Part shown: positions 8,771 to 17,673 of the stretch, one piece after another
How the letters are laid out: each line of letters starts with the position of its first letter
Numbering within the stretch: the first letter of the stretch is position 1
NCBI GenBank assembly: GCA_963750915.1
Contig: CAVVSF010000002.1
Coordinates: 682,001-746,000 of the forward strand
Source: DATBJJ01 sp963750915
Lineage (GTDB): Bacteria > Acidobacteriota > Vicinamibacteria > Vicinamibacterales > 2-12-FULL-66-21
Reading direction: 5' to 3'
DNA: 64,000 bases
Program-made: the position numbers and the translations under genes
Notes under the pieces: model-generated
What the model was told of the DNA's origin: nothing
The model's input: only the letters and a program-made list of their open reading frames with translations
Databases searched by the model: none

Positions 8771-10680
8771 CGGCCGCCGCCGCCGGGCTTCTTCGGCGGG
8801 AGAGGCGGAACGATCGGGACCGCCGTGCCCGGCATCTGAGACGGAGACGTGGTTCCTGGCTGCAGCGGTTGCGGGAAACTCTGGCCCGGAGCCGTCTGCG
8901 GCTCGATGCCGCCCGGACCACCGATGGGCGAATCGCGCGGCACGCGCGGGTCGGCCGGCTGATCGGTGCGCGGTGCCGCGCCGCCAGCCGAACTGCCGCG
9001 GCCAAGCCTGAACGCCCGGAGGTCGGATTCCGTCACCTGCAGCGTGCGGACGATGTGGGGCGTCAGCGTCAGGATGATGTCGGTCTGGAGCGACTCCTTG
9101 CGGTTGCGCGCGAACAGCCGCCCGACCAGAGGGATATCGGTGAGGCCCGGCACCCCCGCCAGCACCGTCCGCTCTTCGTCGCGAATCAGGCCCGCCAGCA
9201 TGTTGGTCTGCCCGTCCTTCAACCGGATCGTCGACATGATCTGCCGGTTGGAGAACGTCGGCAGCCCGGCGGCAGCGCCGGTGGCGTTGCCGGTGAGGCT
9301 GGTGAGCTCGATCCGCAGCGTCAGCGACACGTCGTCGTCGTGGTGCGTCCGCGGCGTGATGTCGATGTTGACGCCGACGTCCTTGTAGTTGAACGACGTG
9401 ATCGGCTGCTGATTGATGCCGCCGCCGGCGATTGGCGCGAAGACCGTGACCGGCACCGGGACCTGCTCGCCGAAGCGGGCCTGCGCCGCGATGCCCTCCG
9501 ACGTTCGCAGCTGCGGATTCGCGAGAATTCGCGTATTGCTGTCGTTCTTCAGCAGGCGGTAGTAGACGCCCGGCAGGCCGGTGATGAAGACATCGGACCG
9601 GGTCAGGTTCGTCAGATCCTGCAGCGTCATGCCGTCGCGATTCGCGTCGATGCTGCCGGAGATTCCGTCCGACCCCGGCGACGCGACCTGCAGCCCGTAC
9701 TCGCGCAGCCGCGAGCGGTCGACCTCGAGCAGCTCGACGTCGATGACGACCTCCGGCCTGGCCTTGTCGATGGCGGCGATGAGGCGGACTGCGGCAGCGA
9801 TGTGCTCGGGGCTGTCCTGGAGCGCGACGGCATTGAGCGCGGTGACGCCGGTCACCTGCCGAACGTCGACGACGATGCGGAGGAGGTCGATCACTTCCTT
9901 CAGATCGGCATTGCTCAAGTAGAGCGTCTGAACGACCGAGTCCTCGTACTCGCGCCGCTTCTGCGGCGTGTCGGGGATGATCGTGACAGTGCGCTGCGAG
10001 GTGACGCGGTAGAACGTCCGCGTCGCCGATGTCAGCGACCCCAGCGCCTCTTCGAGCGACATCTTGCGCAGGTCGGCGCTGATCGTCTCCTCGCGGAACC
10101 CGGAGTCGAAAACGATGTTCAGGCCGGCGAACTGGGCGATGGCGCGGAAGACCGTGCGGCTGGACGCGGCGCTGAACGTCAGCGAGTCCGGCAGCTTGGC
10201 GCCGGCCGGCAGTTCCAGCCCCGGCGGCGCGGCGCGCCTGGCACCTTCGATCAGCAGCTCGAGCTCGGTGCGGCCATTGCGCGGATCGAGGTTGCCGGCG
10301 CGCAGCTTCTGCTTGGCGTCGCGCAGCGCGGCGTCAACCTGCGCGTCGGTCGGATTGAGCTCGGATGCGATCCGGTACTCGACGACCGCTTCTTCGTAGC
10401 GCTCGGCCGCCACCAGGCGGCGGCCGCGCGCCATGTGCTCCTGGGCGCCGCGGATCCTGACGCGCTCGAGCGCCAGGCGGGTCTCGGTGTCGTCGGGGTT
10501 GGCGCGGAGCGCCGCGCTGTACTCAACCACGGCGCGGTCGTAGTCCTTGGACGCTTCAGCGCGTTCGCCCGCCTGGATCGACTGGGTCGTCGTTGCGCAG
10601 CCGGAGGAGAGCACCGCCGCCAGGCACACGCCCAGCGCGAGTGTCCAGAGCCTGCGCTCAGCGCTTGACTGGTCCGCCAC
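8767..10680 (-). CDS. Lipoprotein secretin with TPR-like N-terminus (GspD/PilQ superfamily)
   Basis: Predicted outer-membrane channel of the type II/III secretin superfamily, 637 residues. A signal peptide ends in a lipobox LSSGC (Cys28). Residues about 35-150 are TPR-like helical repeats (DYDRAVVEYSAALRANPDD; YEEAVVEYRIASELNP). Secretin N-domains follow (VFRAIAQFAGLNIVFD; VQTLYLSNADLKEVIDLL), then the core with VGVNIDITPR, LAGLIRDEERTVLAGVPGL and IPLVGRLFARN. A Pro/Gly-rich tail closes the protein. The GTG at 10680 is favoured by a GGAGG 7 bases upstream and overlaps the lolA-like gene by 23 bases. It is distinct from pilQ at 33884. Its transport system is not visible here. Confidence 0.85.
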   Translation of the reverse strand: MADQSSAERRLWTLALGVCLAAVLSSGCATTTQSIQAGERAEASKDYDRAVVEYSAALRANPDDTETRLALERVRIRGAQEHMARGRRLVAAERYEEAVVEYRIASELNPTDAQVDAALRDAKQKLRAGNLDPRNGRTELELLIEGARRAAPPGLELPAGAKLPDSLTFSAASSRTVFRAIAQFAGLNIVFDSGFREETISADLRKMSLEEALGSLTSATRTFYRVTSQRTVTIIPDTPQKRREYEDSVVQTLYLSNADLKEVIDLLRIVVDVRQVTGVTALNAVALQDSPEHIAAAVRLIAAIDKARPEVVIDVELLEVDRSRLREYGLQVASPGSDGISGSIDANRDGMTLQDLTNLTRSDVFITGLPGVYYRLLKNDSNTRILANPQLRTSEGIAAQARFGEQVPVPVTVFAPIAGGGINQQPITSFNYKDVGVNIDITPRTHHDDDVSLTLRIELTSLTGNATGAAAGLPTFSNRQIMSTIRLKDGQTNMLAGLIRDEERTVLAGVPGLTDIPLVGRLFARNRKESLQTDIILTLTPHIVRTLQVTESDLRAFRLGRGSSAGGAAPRTDQPADPRVPRDSPIGGPGGIEPQTAPGQSFPQPLQPGTTSPSQMPGTAVPIVPPLPPKKPGGGGR

Positions 10681-11320
10681 TGGTGACCTCCACTCCCCTG
10701 GGAATCGAGAATTCGAACGCCTTGTCGGGAAGACCAGGGTTCTCCTTGAAGTTCGTGAACGTGAACGTCGAGCGGCTGCCCTGCTTCTCACCGACGGTGA
10801 ACGATCGCAGTGCGTAGGTCTGATGCGCGGCGGTGATCTCGAGCCAGTCGTAGCCGCTCTGCGGCGTCTTTGGCTCGAGCCGCAGGGTCCAGGCATCCGC
10901 GCTGCCTTGACCGAAGCTGACGTTGAAATCCCGCGTCAGGCTGCCCCTGCCGGCGAGAAAGAGCACGGCCGAGTCGTCATCCTCCGGCGCGTTGCTGACG
11001 ATGACGCGCTTCTCCTCGGGCAGGTACTGATACGCCTTGACCCCGTTCGAGACGAACAGCTTCTGCTCGGCGCCGGTGTATTCCCACCGCATCTTCCCCG
11101 GCTTCTTCACCTGCAGCGTGCCACGTTCTTCACGGGTGCGCCGCAGGGCGCCGCCCTCGTAGCGATGGACGAAGTCCGTGGAGAAGTCACGGATGGCGTC
11201 GTACTTCCGCTGTAGTGATACCGCCACCTCCTGGGCCGTCGGGCTGGGCGAAGGCTGGGTCCACGAGCTTACGCCAGCGATGGCCAGAAGCAGAATCGTG
11301 CTCGCAGTCGACAGTGACAT
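10658..11320 (-). CDS. lolA: LolA-like outer-membrane lipoprotein carrier
   Basis: Periplasmic chaperone that ferries lipoproteins to the outer membrane. The protein has 220 residues, with a signal peptide MSLSTASTILLLAIAGVSSW at the chosen ATG (11320). Longer in-frame starts exist up to 11383 but would mask this signal. The LolA fold is recognisable from LQRKYDAIRDFSTDFVHRYE, the KKPGKMRWEYTGAEQKLF segment typical of LolA, and FTFTNFKENPGLPDKAFEF near the C-terminus. Downstream is the lipoprotein secretin, whose frame it overlaps. A carrier and its lipid-anchored client in one operon makes sense. Assigning it as the sole LolA of the cell is an inference. Confidence 0.82.
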   Translation of the reverse strand: MSLSTASTILLLAIAGVSSWTQPSPSPTAQEVAVSLQRKYDAIRDFSTDFVHRYEGGALRRTREERGTLQVKKPGKMRWEYTGAEQKLFVSNGVKAYQYLPEEKRVIVSNAPEDDDSAVLFLAGRGSLTRDFNVSFGQGSADAWTLRLEPKTPQSGYDWLEITAAHQTYALRSFTVGEKQGSRSTFTFTNFKENPGLPDKAFEFSIPRGVEVTSGGPVKR

Positions 11321-11398
11321 TGTGTGAAGCGTTCGAAACGGCAGGGGCAGGCCCATGGTATCACCGGGCCGCGGGCGCGGCATCCGGCCGGCGATCGC

Positions 11399-12646
11399 TC
11401 ACCGAGCCCGTCCCCGGCGCTTGGCGGCGATGAACACCTCAAGCTCATCAAGCGGTCGCGTGTTCACCACGTGCCGCGGTTCGACCCAGGCGCGACGGCC
11501 GATACCGACTCCGAACTGCATCTGCCGCCCCAGGGCCTCGGCACGGTGGCAATCACTGTCGATCGTCAGCATGACGCCCGCGGCCACGGCCGCGCGGGCC
11601 CGGTCGCAGTCGAGATCCATGTGGCTCGGGGCGCCGTCGATCTCGAGCGCCGTGCCGGTCATGGCCGCTGCTTCGTAGAGGGCGTCGAAGTCGAGGTCGT
11701 AACCGCCGTGACGCCCGGCCAGCTGGTTGGCGGGATGGCAGAGGACGTTGACGAGCGGATGCCGGATGGCGGCGAGGCTCCGCTGCGTGAGCCGATCGCC
11801 GTCGTGGCCGGCAGGCGTGTGCAGCGATGCCAGCACGATGTCGAACTTCTCGAGCACATCGTCCGGGAAATCGAGGCTTCCGTCTTCGACGATATCGACC
11901 TCGACGCCGTGCAGGATGGCCAGACGCGCATACCGCTGACGCAGGCGCAGGATCTCGTCGCGCTGACGGGGAAGGTTCGCGAGAGCCTGCGCACGGGATC
12001 CCGAGCCGCTCCACGAATGATCGGTGATCGCGATGTACTCGTACCCGAGGGCGTCCGCGGCGGCAACCATCTCCGCGACGCTGTGGCGGCCGTCGCTGTA
12101 GAGCGTATGCATGTGGAGATCCCCACGGATGTCGGAGACCGCAATCAGCTCGGGCAGGGTGCCGGCGGCGGCGGCTTCGATCTCTCCGCCGCCGGTTCGG
12201 GTCTCGGCTGGAATCCAGGGTAGGTCCAGGCTGGCGTAGAGCTCGGTTTCGGACTCGAACGGACCTGTCGTGAGCCCGCGCGCGCTCAGCTGCGCGAGGT
12301 GTGCGGCGGAACCGGTTGCGTGGAGGAGCGTCGAGCCGAAGGCTTTTGGCGTGGACAGCTGGAGCTCGACGCGGGCGCCGCGGAAGACGAACGCGATCGA
12401 TGAGGCGGTGTAGTGTTCGATGTGATGCGCGGAGAGGATCGGCGCGAGGGCGGCGAGCGCCGACGGCGGGTCCGGCGTCGAGCCCACGATGACGATGGCG
12501 CGGACGACGGGGTCGTTGCGCCTGAGGCCCTCAGCCGCGTGCAGCGCCGCGATTTCCGGTGCTGCACGCCGGATCGCTTCGACGAGCTGGTCGAAGAGAT
12601 CCCAGGCGCGGCCGAGCGTCAACGGATCGCCGGCGGTCAGGCCCAC
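11399..12646 (-). CDS. PHP phosphoesterase with degenerate PolX polymerase domain
   Basis: A 415-residue relative of the C-terminal two thirds of PolX. Residues 1-150 align with the polymerase palm, but the region that should read GDLDLL, with the catalytic Asp pair, is VRAIVIVGS. The third catalytic position is VELQ instead of VDLR, and the N-terminal helix-hairpin-helix domain is missing. The PHP domain from about 170 keeps all metal-binding motifs: GDLHMHTLYSDG, AITDHS, LHGVEVDI, ASLHTP, LCHP and TIDSDCHR. It probably retains metal-dependent phosphoesterase or exonuclease activity but cannot polymerise. The start is a GTG at 12646. A normal PolX N-terminus lies at 1-274, so this is a diverged second copy. 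Confidence 0.85.
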   Translation of the reverse strand: MGLTAGDPLTLGRAWDLFDQLVEAIRRAAPEIAALHAAEGLRRNDPVVRAIVIVGSTPDPPSALAALAPILSAHHIEHYTASSIAFVFRGARVELQLSTPKAFGSTLLHATGSAAHLAQLSARGLTTGPFESETELYASLDLPWIPAETRTGGGEIEAAAAGTLPELIAVSDIRGDLHMHTLYSDGRHSVAEMVAAADALGYEYIAITDHSWSGSGSRAQALANLPRQRDEILRLRQRYARLAILHGVEVDIVEDGSLDFPDDVLEKFDIVLASLHTPAGHDGDRLTQRSLAAIRHPLVNVLCHPANQLAGRHGGYDLDFDALYEAAAMTGTALEIDGAPSHMDLDCDRARAAVAAGVMLTIDSDCHRAEALGRQMQFGVGIGRRAWVEPRHVVNTRPLDELEVFIAAKRRGRAR

Positions 12647-12664
12647 GTGCTGGCGTCGAGCGAG

Positions 12665-12823
12665 TTAGAGACGCGTGCTCGCGCTGTGCGAATGACCCTT
12701 TGCGCAGACTTCCCATCCCTGCGACCGGCGGCCGCAGATGAGACAACGCAGAAAGATCGACCCGCCCTCACACGAAACGCTGTAGTCATGCCCGGTTACG
12801 TAGCAGCTGATCCAGTTCCACAT
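12665..12823 (-). CDS. Small conserved-looking zinc-ribbon protein, 52 residues
   Basis: A short protein with a good AAGGTG ribosome-binding site before the ATG at 12823. It begins with aromatic residues (MWNWISCYVTGHDY) and carries Cys7, Cys18, the pair CLIC (27-30), Cys40 and a His-rich tail, suggesting one zinc site. The 18-base gap to the PHP gene downstream suggests co-transcription. I know of no established function. The dense Trp/Cys/His content argues against a random frame. Confidence 0.65.
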   Translation of the reverse strand: MWNWISCYVTGHDYSVSCEGGSIFLRCLICGRRSQGWEVCAKGHSHSASTRL

Positions 12824-13042
12824 GGTACACCTTGCTGAAAATGTGTAATGGACTTCGCTTGAGGCAAGGGCAGTGCCAGCGTGCTCGCAAACTGAGGCTG
12901 CAATGGATGCGCCGAATTCTTCAAAGTCATGACGCGCAAGCCTTTGGTGGCGACTCGGGCGGTGAACCAAATTCGATGTTGTCTTACGGATATGAAAGCT
13001 TCGTGCGGTTCTGCACCTGCGCGACGTCCGCTCACCGGGGCC
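12824..13042. other. Intergenic stretch without recognisable gene
   Basis: About 220 bases between the small zinc-ribbon gene and the PEGA protein gene. Base composition is more AT-rich than the flanks. Short frames on both strands show no family resemblance, and I see no clear promoter or terminator. Confidence 0.4.
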
Positions 13043-16016
13043 CTACTTGGCGAAGTCGACGCTGAGGGCGGCGGGGGCGTTGGCGCGGATTGTCGCCGAC
13101 ACGCGGCGTTCGCCGAACTGCGGATGTTTGAAGACGAACTCGTGCAGGCCGAGCGGTACCTGAATGTTCGAAAGCGGCGTGTCGCCCAGCTTCGCGCCGT
13201 CGAGCCACACTTCCGCCCACGGGCTCGCGTTCAGGTTCGCCACGCCCTTCGGGTCGACCGTGATGGAGCGTACGCCGCCGGGCTCGATGTCGACATCGCG
13301 GCGTTCCGAGTAGCCGAGATCCTTGTTGCTGAGCGTCAGCTGGTGTCGGCCCGGCGGCAGCATCAGACGGTTCTGTTCGGTCGTCCCCAGGCTGCGTCCG
13401 TTCTCCGAGATGTCGAGCAGCACGGGGGCCACCACGGATACCCATCCGGAGAACACGGGCACGTCCAGGACCGCCGTCTTGCCGGCGATGACTCGCACGC
13501 TGTGCATGACTTCGCCGCCCGAGGTCAGGAACGTGAGTACGCGGCGGCCCGGCGCGGCTTCGATATCGAGCGGCGTCTCTCCCACCAGCTTGCGATCGAG
13601 GAGTACCTTGATCCCCGCCGGCTCCGTCTTGATGCTGATGCGGCCGCGACCCGGGGCAATCGGCCCCTCCGGCTTGTCCGGCGCTGGCGCCGGCACCGAT
13701 GCCCTCGCTTCGGCCTCGGCCTCCGCCGTCGCTCCCGGTTCGCCGGCGACGGCCGTCCGCCCGGGCAGATATGACCGCCCCACCGCGATGGCGATGATCG
13801 CGACGACGACGGCGACAGCGGCCAGCTTCCACGGAAAACCGCGCGACGACTCGTCTTCGGGCAATTGTCCGAGCGAGAGGGTGCCGAACCTGTCCGGGCC
13901 GGAGTAGAGAACGGGCGGTTCGGCCGCTGCGGGCTTCCTCGAGGTAAAGCCGGCCGGAGGCTCTGACTTGACCTTCAGGTGACCGGAGGCAACCTGCGGT
14001 GCCGCGGGGGGCGTCGGCGGCGGTGGCGGCGCCGCCGGCCGGATCACGGATGGCGATCCGTAGGCGCTGGTCGGCGACGGTGACGTGTACGTCGGGAGCG
14101 GCACCTGTCCAACCGGGGTCGGCGAGAACGACGGGACCGACGGCATCGGAGGCGGTGCCGGGCGCGCCGGTGGCGGCGCCGGCGGAGCGACTGGTGGATC
14201 GAGCACGAACGACTCGGCGGGCCGCGGCGGCGATACCGTCCACCCACTCGACGTAGCCGGCTTCTCGGCCGGTGGTGGGGGAGGTGGCGCTGGGGACATC
14301 CGGCGCCCTTCCTCGCCGCTCGCCGTCGATCTCAGCTTGTCCTTCCTCGCCCGCGCCGACTTCTGCTGCTGCCGCTTGCGCCGGCGGGATGTGCCGCCTT
14401 CGGACTGATCCGTCTGCGGTGCGTCGGCGTTTGTCTGTGTCGCCGCAGGTACTGGTGATCTGTGCAGCGAAGGCTTCGAGCGTTGCCGCATCGTTCGCCG
14501 GCATCTCGATGACCGGTTCAGGGGGCGTTTGCCGAACCGGCGCCGTCGCCGCCGGCATTACCGCGGCGGCCGGCGTCTCTACGGGGGCGAACTCGGGCAG
14601 CGGGTGTGACGCAGGTTCGACGGCACCTGGGGCAAAGGCAGCCGGCGCTTCAATCGCTGCGGTTGCGCTCGCGACCGGTAATTCTTCGGGCGCCGGCGCC
14701 GGCGCATTCCAGGCCTGCCGCGCCGAATCGCGATTGCGCGACAGCGCGATCCCTCCAAGCGATGCGAGCTCCGAGGTCACGGCTGCCGGATCCGCGAACG
14801 AGGGGTCGCTCGCGGCAAGGTCGTATACCTCTTCGGCGTGAACCGGCACAGAGGGTTCCGGCTGGTCGACGAGTGAGAGCTCGAGTTCCTCGCCGTCGTC
14901 CTCGTCGAGGTGGTCGTCTGGCGCGGGGACCGGGGCAGGTTCTCGCAACGCCTGAACCTCGGGGTCCTCCAGGACGGTGAACGCGATGCCTTCGAACTCC
15001 GGCTCCTGCAAGTCGATCGCACTGACCGGTGACGTGGCGGCGATGGTCGGCGCATCGGTTCTGCCGCCTAGGTTCCCGGCGTCGGCATCGGCATCAGCAT
15101 CAGCGTCCTGGTCCGCGTCGAGCGAGGCAGCGTACGCCGCGTCCATCTGCGCGATGAAATCGACCAGTCCCTGCTTACAGACATCGAGGCCGATCTCGTG
15201 CTTGACGAAATTGCGGACATCGGCCAGCGCCTCTTCGGCGGCTTCGAACGGCCGACGGCCTGGCAGCGGTAGAGATCGCTGGAGGAATCGCTCGAGACCG
15301 GTCGCGAAGGCCGTCGAGCCGCGGATGTGCGCGACCTCGATGACTTCCCGCAGGAGCGGGCCGATGGCCTCCGGATGCTCGTCCGGCCTGAGCGAACGTC
15401 CGAGCACGAGCATCAGGCTGCTGAGCGCGACCTGTGTGATGTCCGACGCCGCGTCGAAAGGCGCGCCGCTCGCCAGCGTGGAAACGCCGAAATCGGTCCA
15501 CAGCCGGTCCGGCGACAGCCGGAGGATCTCGACGATCGGCCCGAATCCCAGATCGAGGAACGCGACCTGGCCGGCGGGCGTCAATACCGTCCGCGACGGA
15601 TCGATCAGCCCGTGCGTGATGCGGCCGGTGCCGTGGAGGGCCACCAGCGCCGGCAACGCCTCGAGCAGGTAGCCGAGCGCGACGTCCACGCCAGGGACGA
15701 CCGCCGAATCGGCGGCGACGTCGAGAAGATCTGAAAGACGGCTGCCGGTCACGAACTCCGAGACGACCACCAGGTCGCCGTTCCCGTCCCGTTCGATCCG
15801 GAGCGGCCGGGCGAAACGCTCGTCCTCCAGGGTGGAAACCTGGGAAACGCGGCGACGAATGACCTGCTCGAACACGGCGAGCTCGGGCCTGACGTGCAGT
15901 CGTTCGAGCACACCACCGCTTTCGCGGTCAAACGCCAGCGCTCGACGGCCGAGCCCGTCGGTGTGGCCGGAGGAGGAGATCGACGACGAGAGCGAGTCTG
16001 TGACTGGTGCCGACAT
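13043..16016 (-). CDS. Pseudokinase-like membrane protein with C-terminal PEGA domains, +1 shift inside
   Basis: Predicted about 990-residue protein assembled from two frames. Residues 1-270 resemble a protein kinase fold (VVSEFVTGSRLSDLLD; ITHGLIDPSRTVLTPAG), but the catalytic HRD is HGL and the DFG is LDLGFG, so it should be inactive. A long acidic/Pro-Ala linker follows. At about 14430-14490 the sense passes to the next frame (+1), which reads a basic segment, a Pro-rich stretch, one transmembrane helix (WKLAAVAVVVAIIAIAVG) and three PEGA-type beta domains (GRISIKTEPAGIKVLLD; GWVSVVAPVLLDI; ASPWAEVWLDGAKLGDTPL) up to the stop at 13043. A kinase-like cytoplasmic end tied to extracytoplasmic PEGA modules suggests a signalling or scaffold role. 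Confidence 0.72.
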
Positions 16017-16247
16017 TGCAGGAACGTCCGTCTCGCTGCAACCCGCACACCATCACGCCCGATTCTGTCGGCTTCGTTTAACTGCTTGATTTCAGGCGCG
16101 TTGCCGCGGGCGATTCACTCGTGACCGGCGTCGCGCTGTTCCATCGTTGACCAGAACCACCGCGCGGATCCGAATCCTGTAATTCGAATACATTCACGTC
16201 GTTGCACGAGTCGAGGGCGTTGGAATCGCCCTCCGGTCCGGCCGCGG

Positions 16248-17348
16248 TCAGTCTCCGAACGAGATACCAGTCGCGCGCGCCGTTCGCACGGCATCGAAGT
16301 CGGTCGGGACGAACTTCGTCCTGCCGACGACCGACGCGATCGGTACGGAGACGATGTGCGGGGGATGGAAGGCAACCATCTGGCCGAAATGACCCGCGAG
16401 CGCGAGCTCGACCGCCCGCGTGCCGAAGCGGGTGGCCAGCATGCGATCGAAGCTGGTCGGAGCGCCGCCGCGCTGCAGGTGACCGAGCACGACCGAACGC
16501 GCCTCTTTTCCCGTCATCTCCTCGAGCTCGGTCGCGACGCGGCCGCCGATGCCTCCCAGCCGTTCCGCCACTGTCGGTGTCCCGGCGCGCCGTACGGTGG
16601 TGTTGCCGCCGACCGGCGCCGCACCTTCGGCAACGACCGCGATACTGAACCGCGCGCCCATCTGCTCGCGTCTCATCACGTGCGCGGCAACCTTCCCGAG
16701 ATCGTAGGGAATCTCCGGGATCAGGATGACGTCGGCACCACCCGCGACGCCGGCGTAGAGCGCAATCCAGCCGGTGTCGCGGCCCATGACCTCGACCACC
16801 ATGATCCGGTGATGCGCCTCGGCGTGCGTATGCAGCCGATCGATGGCATCGGTGGCAAAGGCGACCGCGGTATCGAACCCAAAGGTATTCGTGGTCTCGA
16901 CGATGTCGTTGTCGATGGTCTTGGGGACGCCGACGATCGGGATGCCGCGTTTCGAGAACTCGTGGGCGATGGCGAGCGTACCGTCACCGCCGATGACGAC
17001 CAGGGCGTCGAGCGAGAGGTGGTGGAACATGCGCATGCAGCGATCGGAATAGTCGTGCGTGCCGCCGCTCGTCTCGACCTTGACCGCGAACGGGTTGCCG
17101 CGGTTCGTGGTGCCGAGGATCGTGCCGCCGATGCGAAGGATGCCGGTCACGTCCCGCGGCGTCAGCCGCCGCCAGCGATCCGGTTCGAGCAGTCCGTTGA
17201 AGCTGTCTTCGAGGCCGATGGTGTCGCAGCCGTGGTTTGCCGCGGCTTTGACCACGGCGCGGATGACGGCATTCAGTCCCGGCGCGTCGCCGCCCCCGGT
17301 CAGGATTCCGAGGCGTAGCGGCCGCGGGGACGCGGGAGCGTGAGACAT
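16248..17348 (-). CDS. pfkA: 6-phosphofructokinase, probably ATP-dependent
   Basis: Phosphorylates fructose 6-phosphate in glycolysis; 366 residues. Family motifs are GILTGGGDAPGLNAVIR near the N-terminus, VIGGDGTLAIA, PKTIDNDI, VVEVMGRDTGWIAL and VLGHLQRGGAPTSFD. At the two positions used to separate phosphate donors it has Gly (GGDGT, ATP-type) together with Lys (PKTIDND, also found in PPi enzymes). This combination is known from ATP-using bacterial enzymes, so ATP is the better guess. The start ATG at 17348 has a TATACT box exactly 7 bases upstream and no Shine-Dalgarno sequence, suggesting a leaderless message. The 231 bases downstream, to 16017, hold no recognisable gene. Confidence 0.92.
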   Translation of the reverse strand: MSHAPASPRPLRLGILTGGGDAPGLNAVIRAVVKAAANHGCDTIGLEDSFNGLLEPDRWRRLTPRDVTGILRIGGTILGTTNRGNPFAVKVETSGGTHDYSDRCMRMFHHLSLDALVVIGGDGTLAIAHEFSKRGIPIVGVPKTIDNDIVETTNTFGFDTAVAFATDAIDRLHTHAEAHHRIMVVEVMGRDTGWIALYAGVAGGADVILIPEIPYDLGKVAAHVMRREQMGARFSIAVVAEGAAPVGGNTTVRRAGTPTVAERLGGIGGRVATELEEMTGKEARSVVLGHLQRGGAPTSFDRMLATRFGTRAVELALAGHFGQMVAFHPPHIVSVPIASVVGRTKFVPTDFDAVRTARATGISFGD

Positions 17349-17355
17349 GACCGGC

Positions 17356-17361
17356 AGTATA
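17356..17361 (-). promoter_or_regulatory. -10 box (TATACT) 7 bases before pfkA
   Basis: TATACT on the minus strand followed by 7 bases and the pfkA ATG. The spacing is identical to the boxes before nagZ and pyrH. Confidence 0.5.
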
Positions 17362-17413
17362 AGGTCCCCGCTGTTGCTGGTGGGGCAGTAGACCGCCGCA
17401 GCCGTACAGCAGA

Positions 17414-17435
17414 AGAGGCAGCCGAAGCTGCCTCT
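17414..17435 (-). terminator. Hairpin, probably the original tRNA-Ala terminator
   Basis: A perfect 9-bp stem (AGAGGCAGC / GCTGCCTCT) closed by a TTCG tetraloop when read on the minus strand, followed by TTCTG. It lies about 50 bases beyond the displaced tRNA 3' half at 17484. It therefore looks like the terminator that served tRNA-Ala before the island inserted. The T-tract is poor. Confidence 0.55.
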
Positions 17436-17483
17436 ATCCTGAGCAAACTGGGCTCCGCCTTCGCAAGATACACGAGCGAAGGT

Positions 17484-17530
17484 TGGTGGACGGCGCGAGG
17501 CTCGAACTCGCGACCTCCGCGTTGCGAACG
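17484..17530 (-). repeat. Left 47-bp direct repeat (attL), displaced 3' half of tRNA-Ala
   Basis: Identical over 47 bases to 25152-25198, covering the CCA end, T arm, variable region and anticodon-stem side of tRNA-Ala. The match stops right after the anticodon loop, and no D arm or 5' acceptor strand follows, so this is not a working tRNA. It marks the left chromosomal junction of the island. Confidence 0.9.
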
Positions 17531-17598
17531 GCGCCGGTCGGCGACGGAAACCCTTGAAGTGACAACGGCTTGCCTGACGTATCGGGCGGAAGTGTGCT

Positions 17599-17673
17599 GG
17601 TCACAAAGCACCGCATAGAATCGCACTGTTCTGCATAGTGGTGCGGACCCGATGGTCACAAAAACGGTCACAA
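17599..17673 (+). repeat. Three GGTCACAA repeats at the left end of the island
   Basis: GGTCACAA occurs at 17599-17606, 17654-17661 and 17666-17673. The last two are 12 bases apart and overlap the start of the first island gene. The same octamer recurs as an 11-base-spaced pair at the right end (25078-25096). Position and symmetry suggest integrase arm-type or excisionase binding sites. Confidence 0.5.

Noticed and set aside
8771..10668. Long plus-strand continuation of the murA frame
   Set aside because: Runs antisense to a clear secretin gene and shows no family similarity; explained by a lost stop.
13032..14430. C-terminal part of the uninterrupted minus-strand frame over the PEGA region
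   Set aside because: The alternative frame reads a transmembrane helix and three PEGA domains, while this one is Arg/Gly-rich noise.
17484..17530. A second tRNA-Ala gene
   Set aside because: Only the 3' half is present; no D arm or 5' acceptor strand follows, so it is an att remnant.
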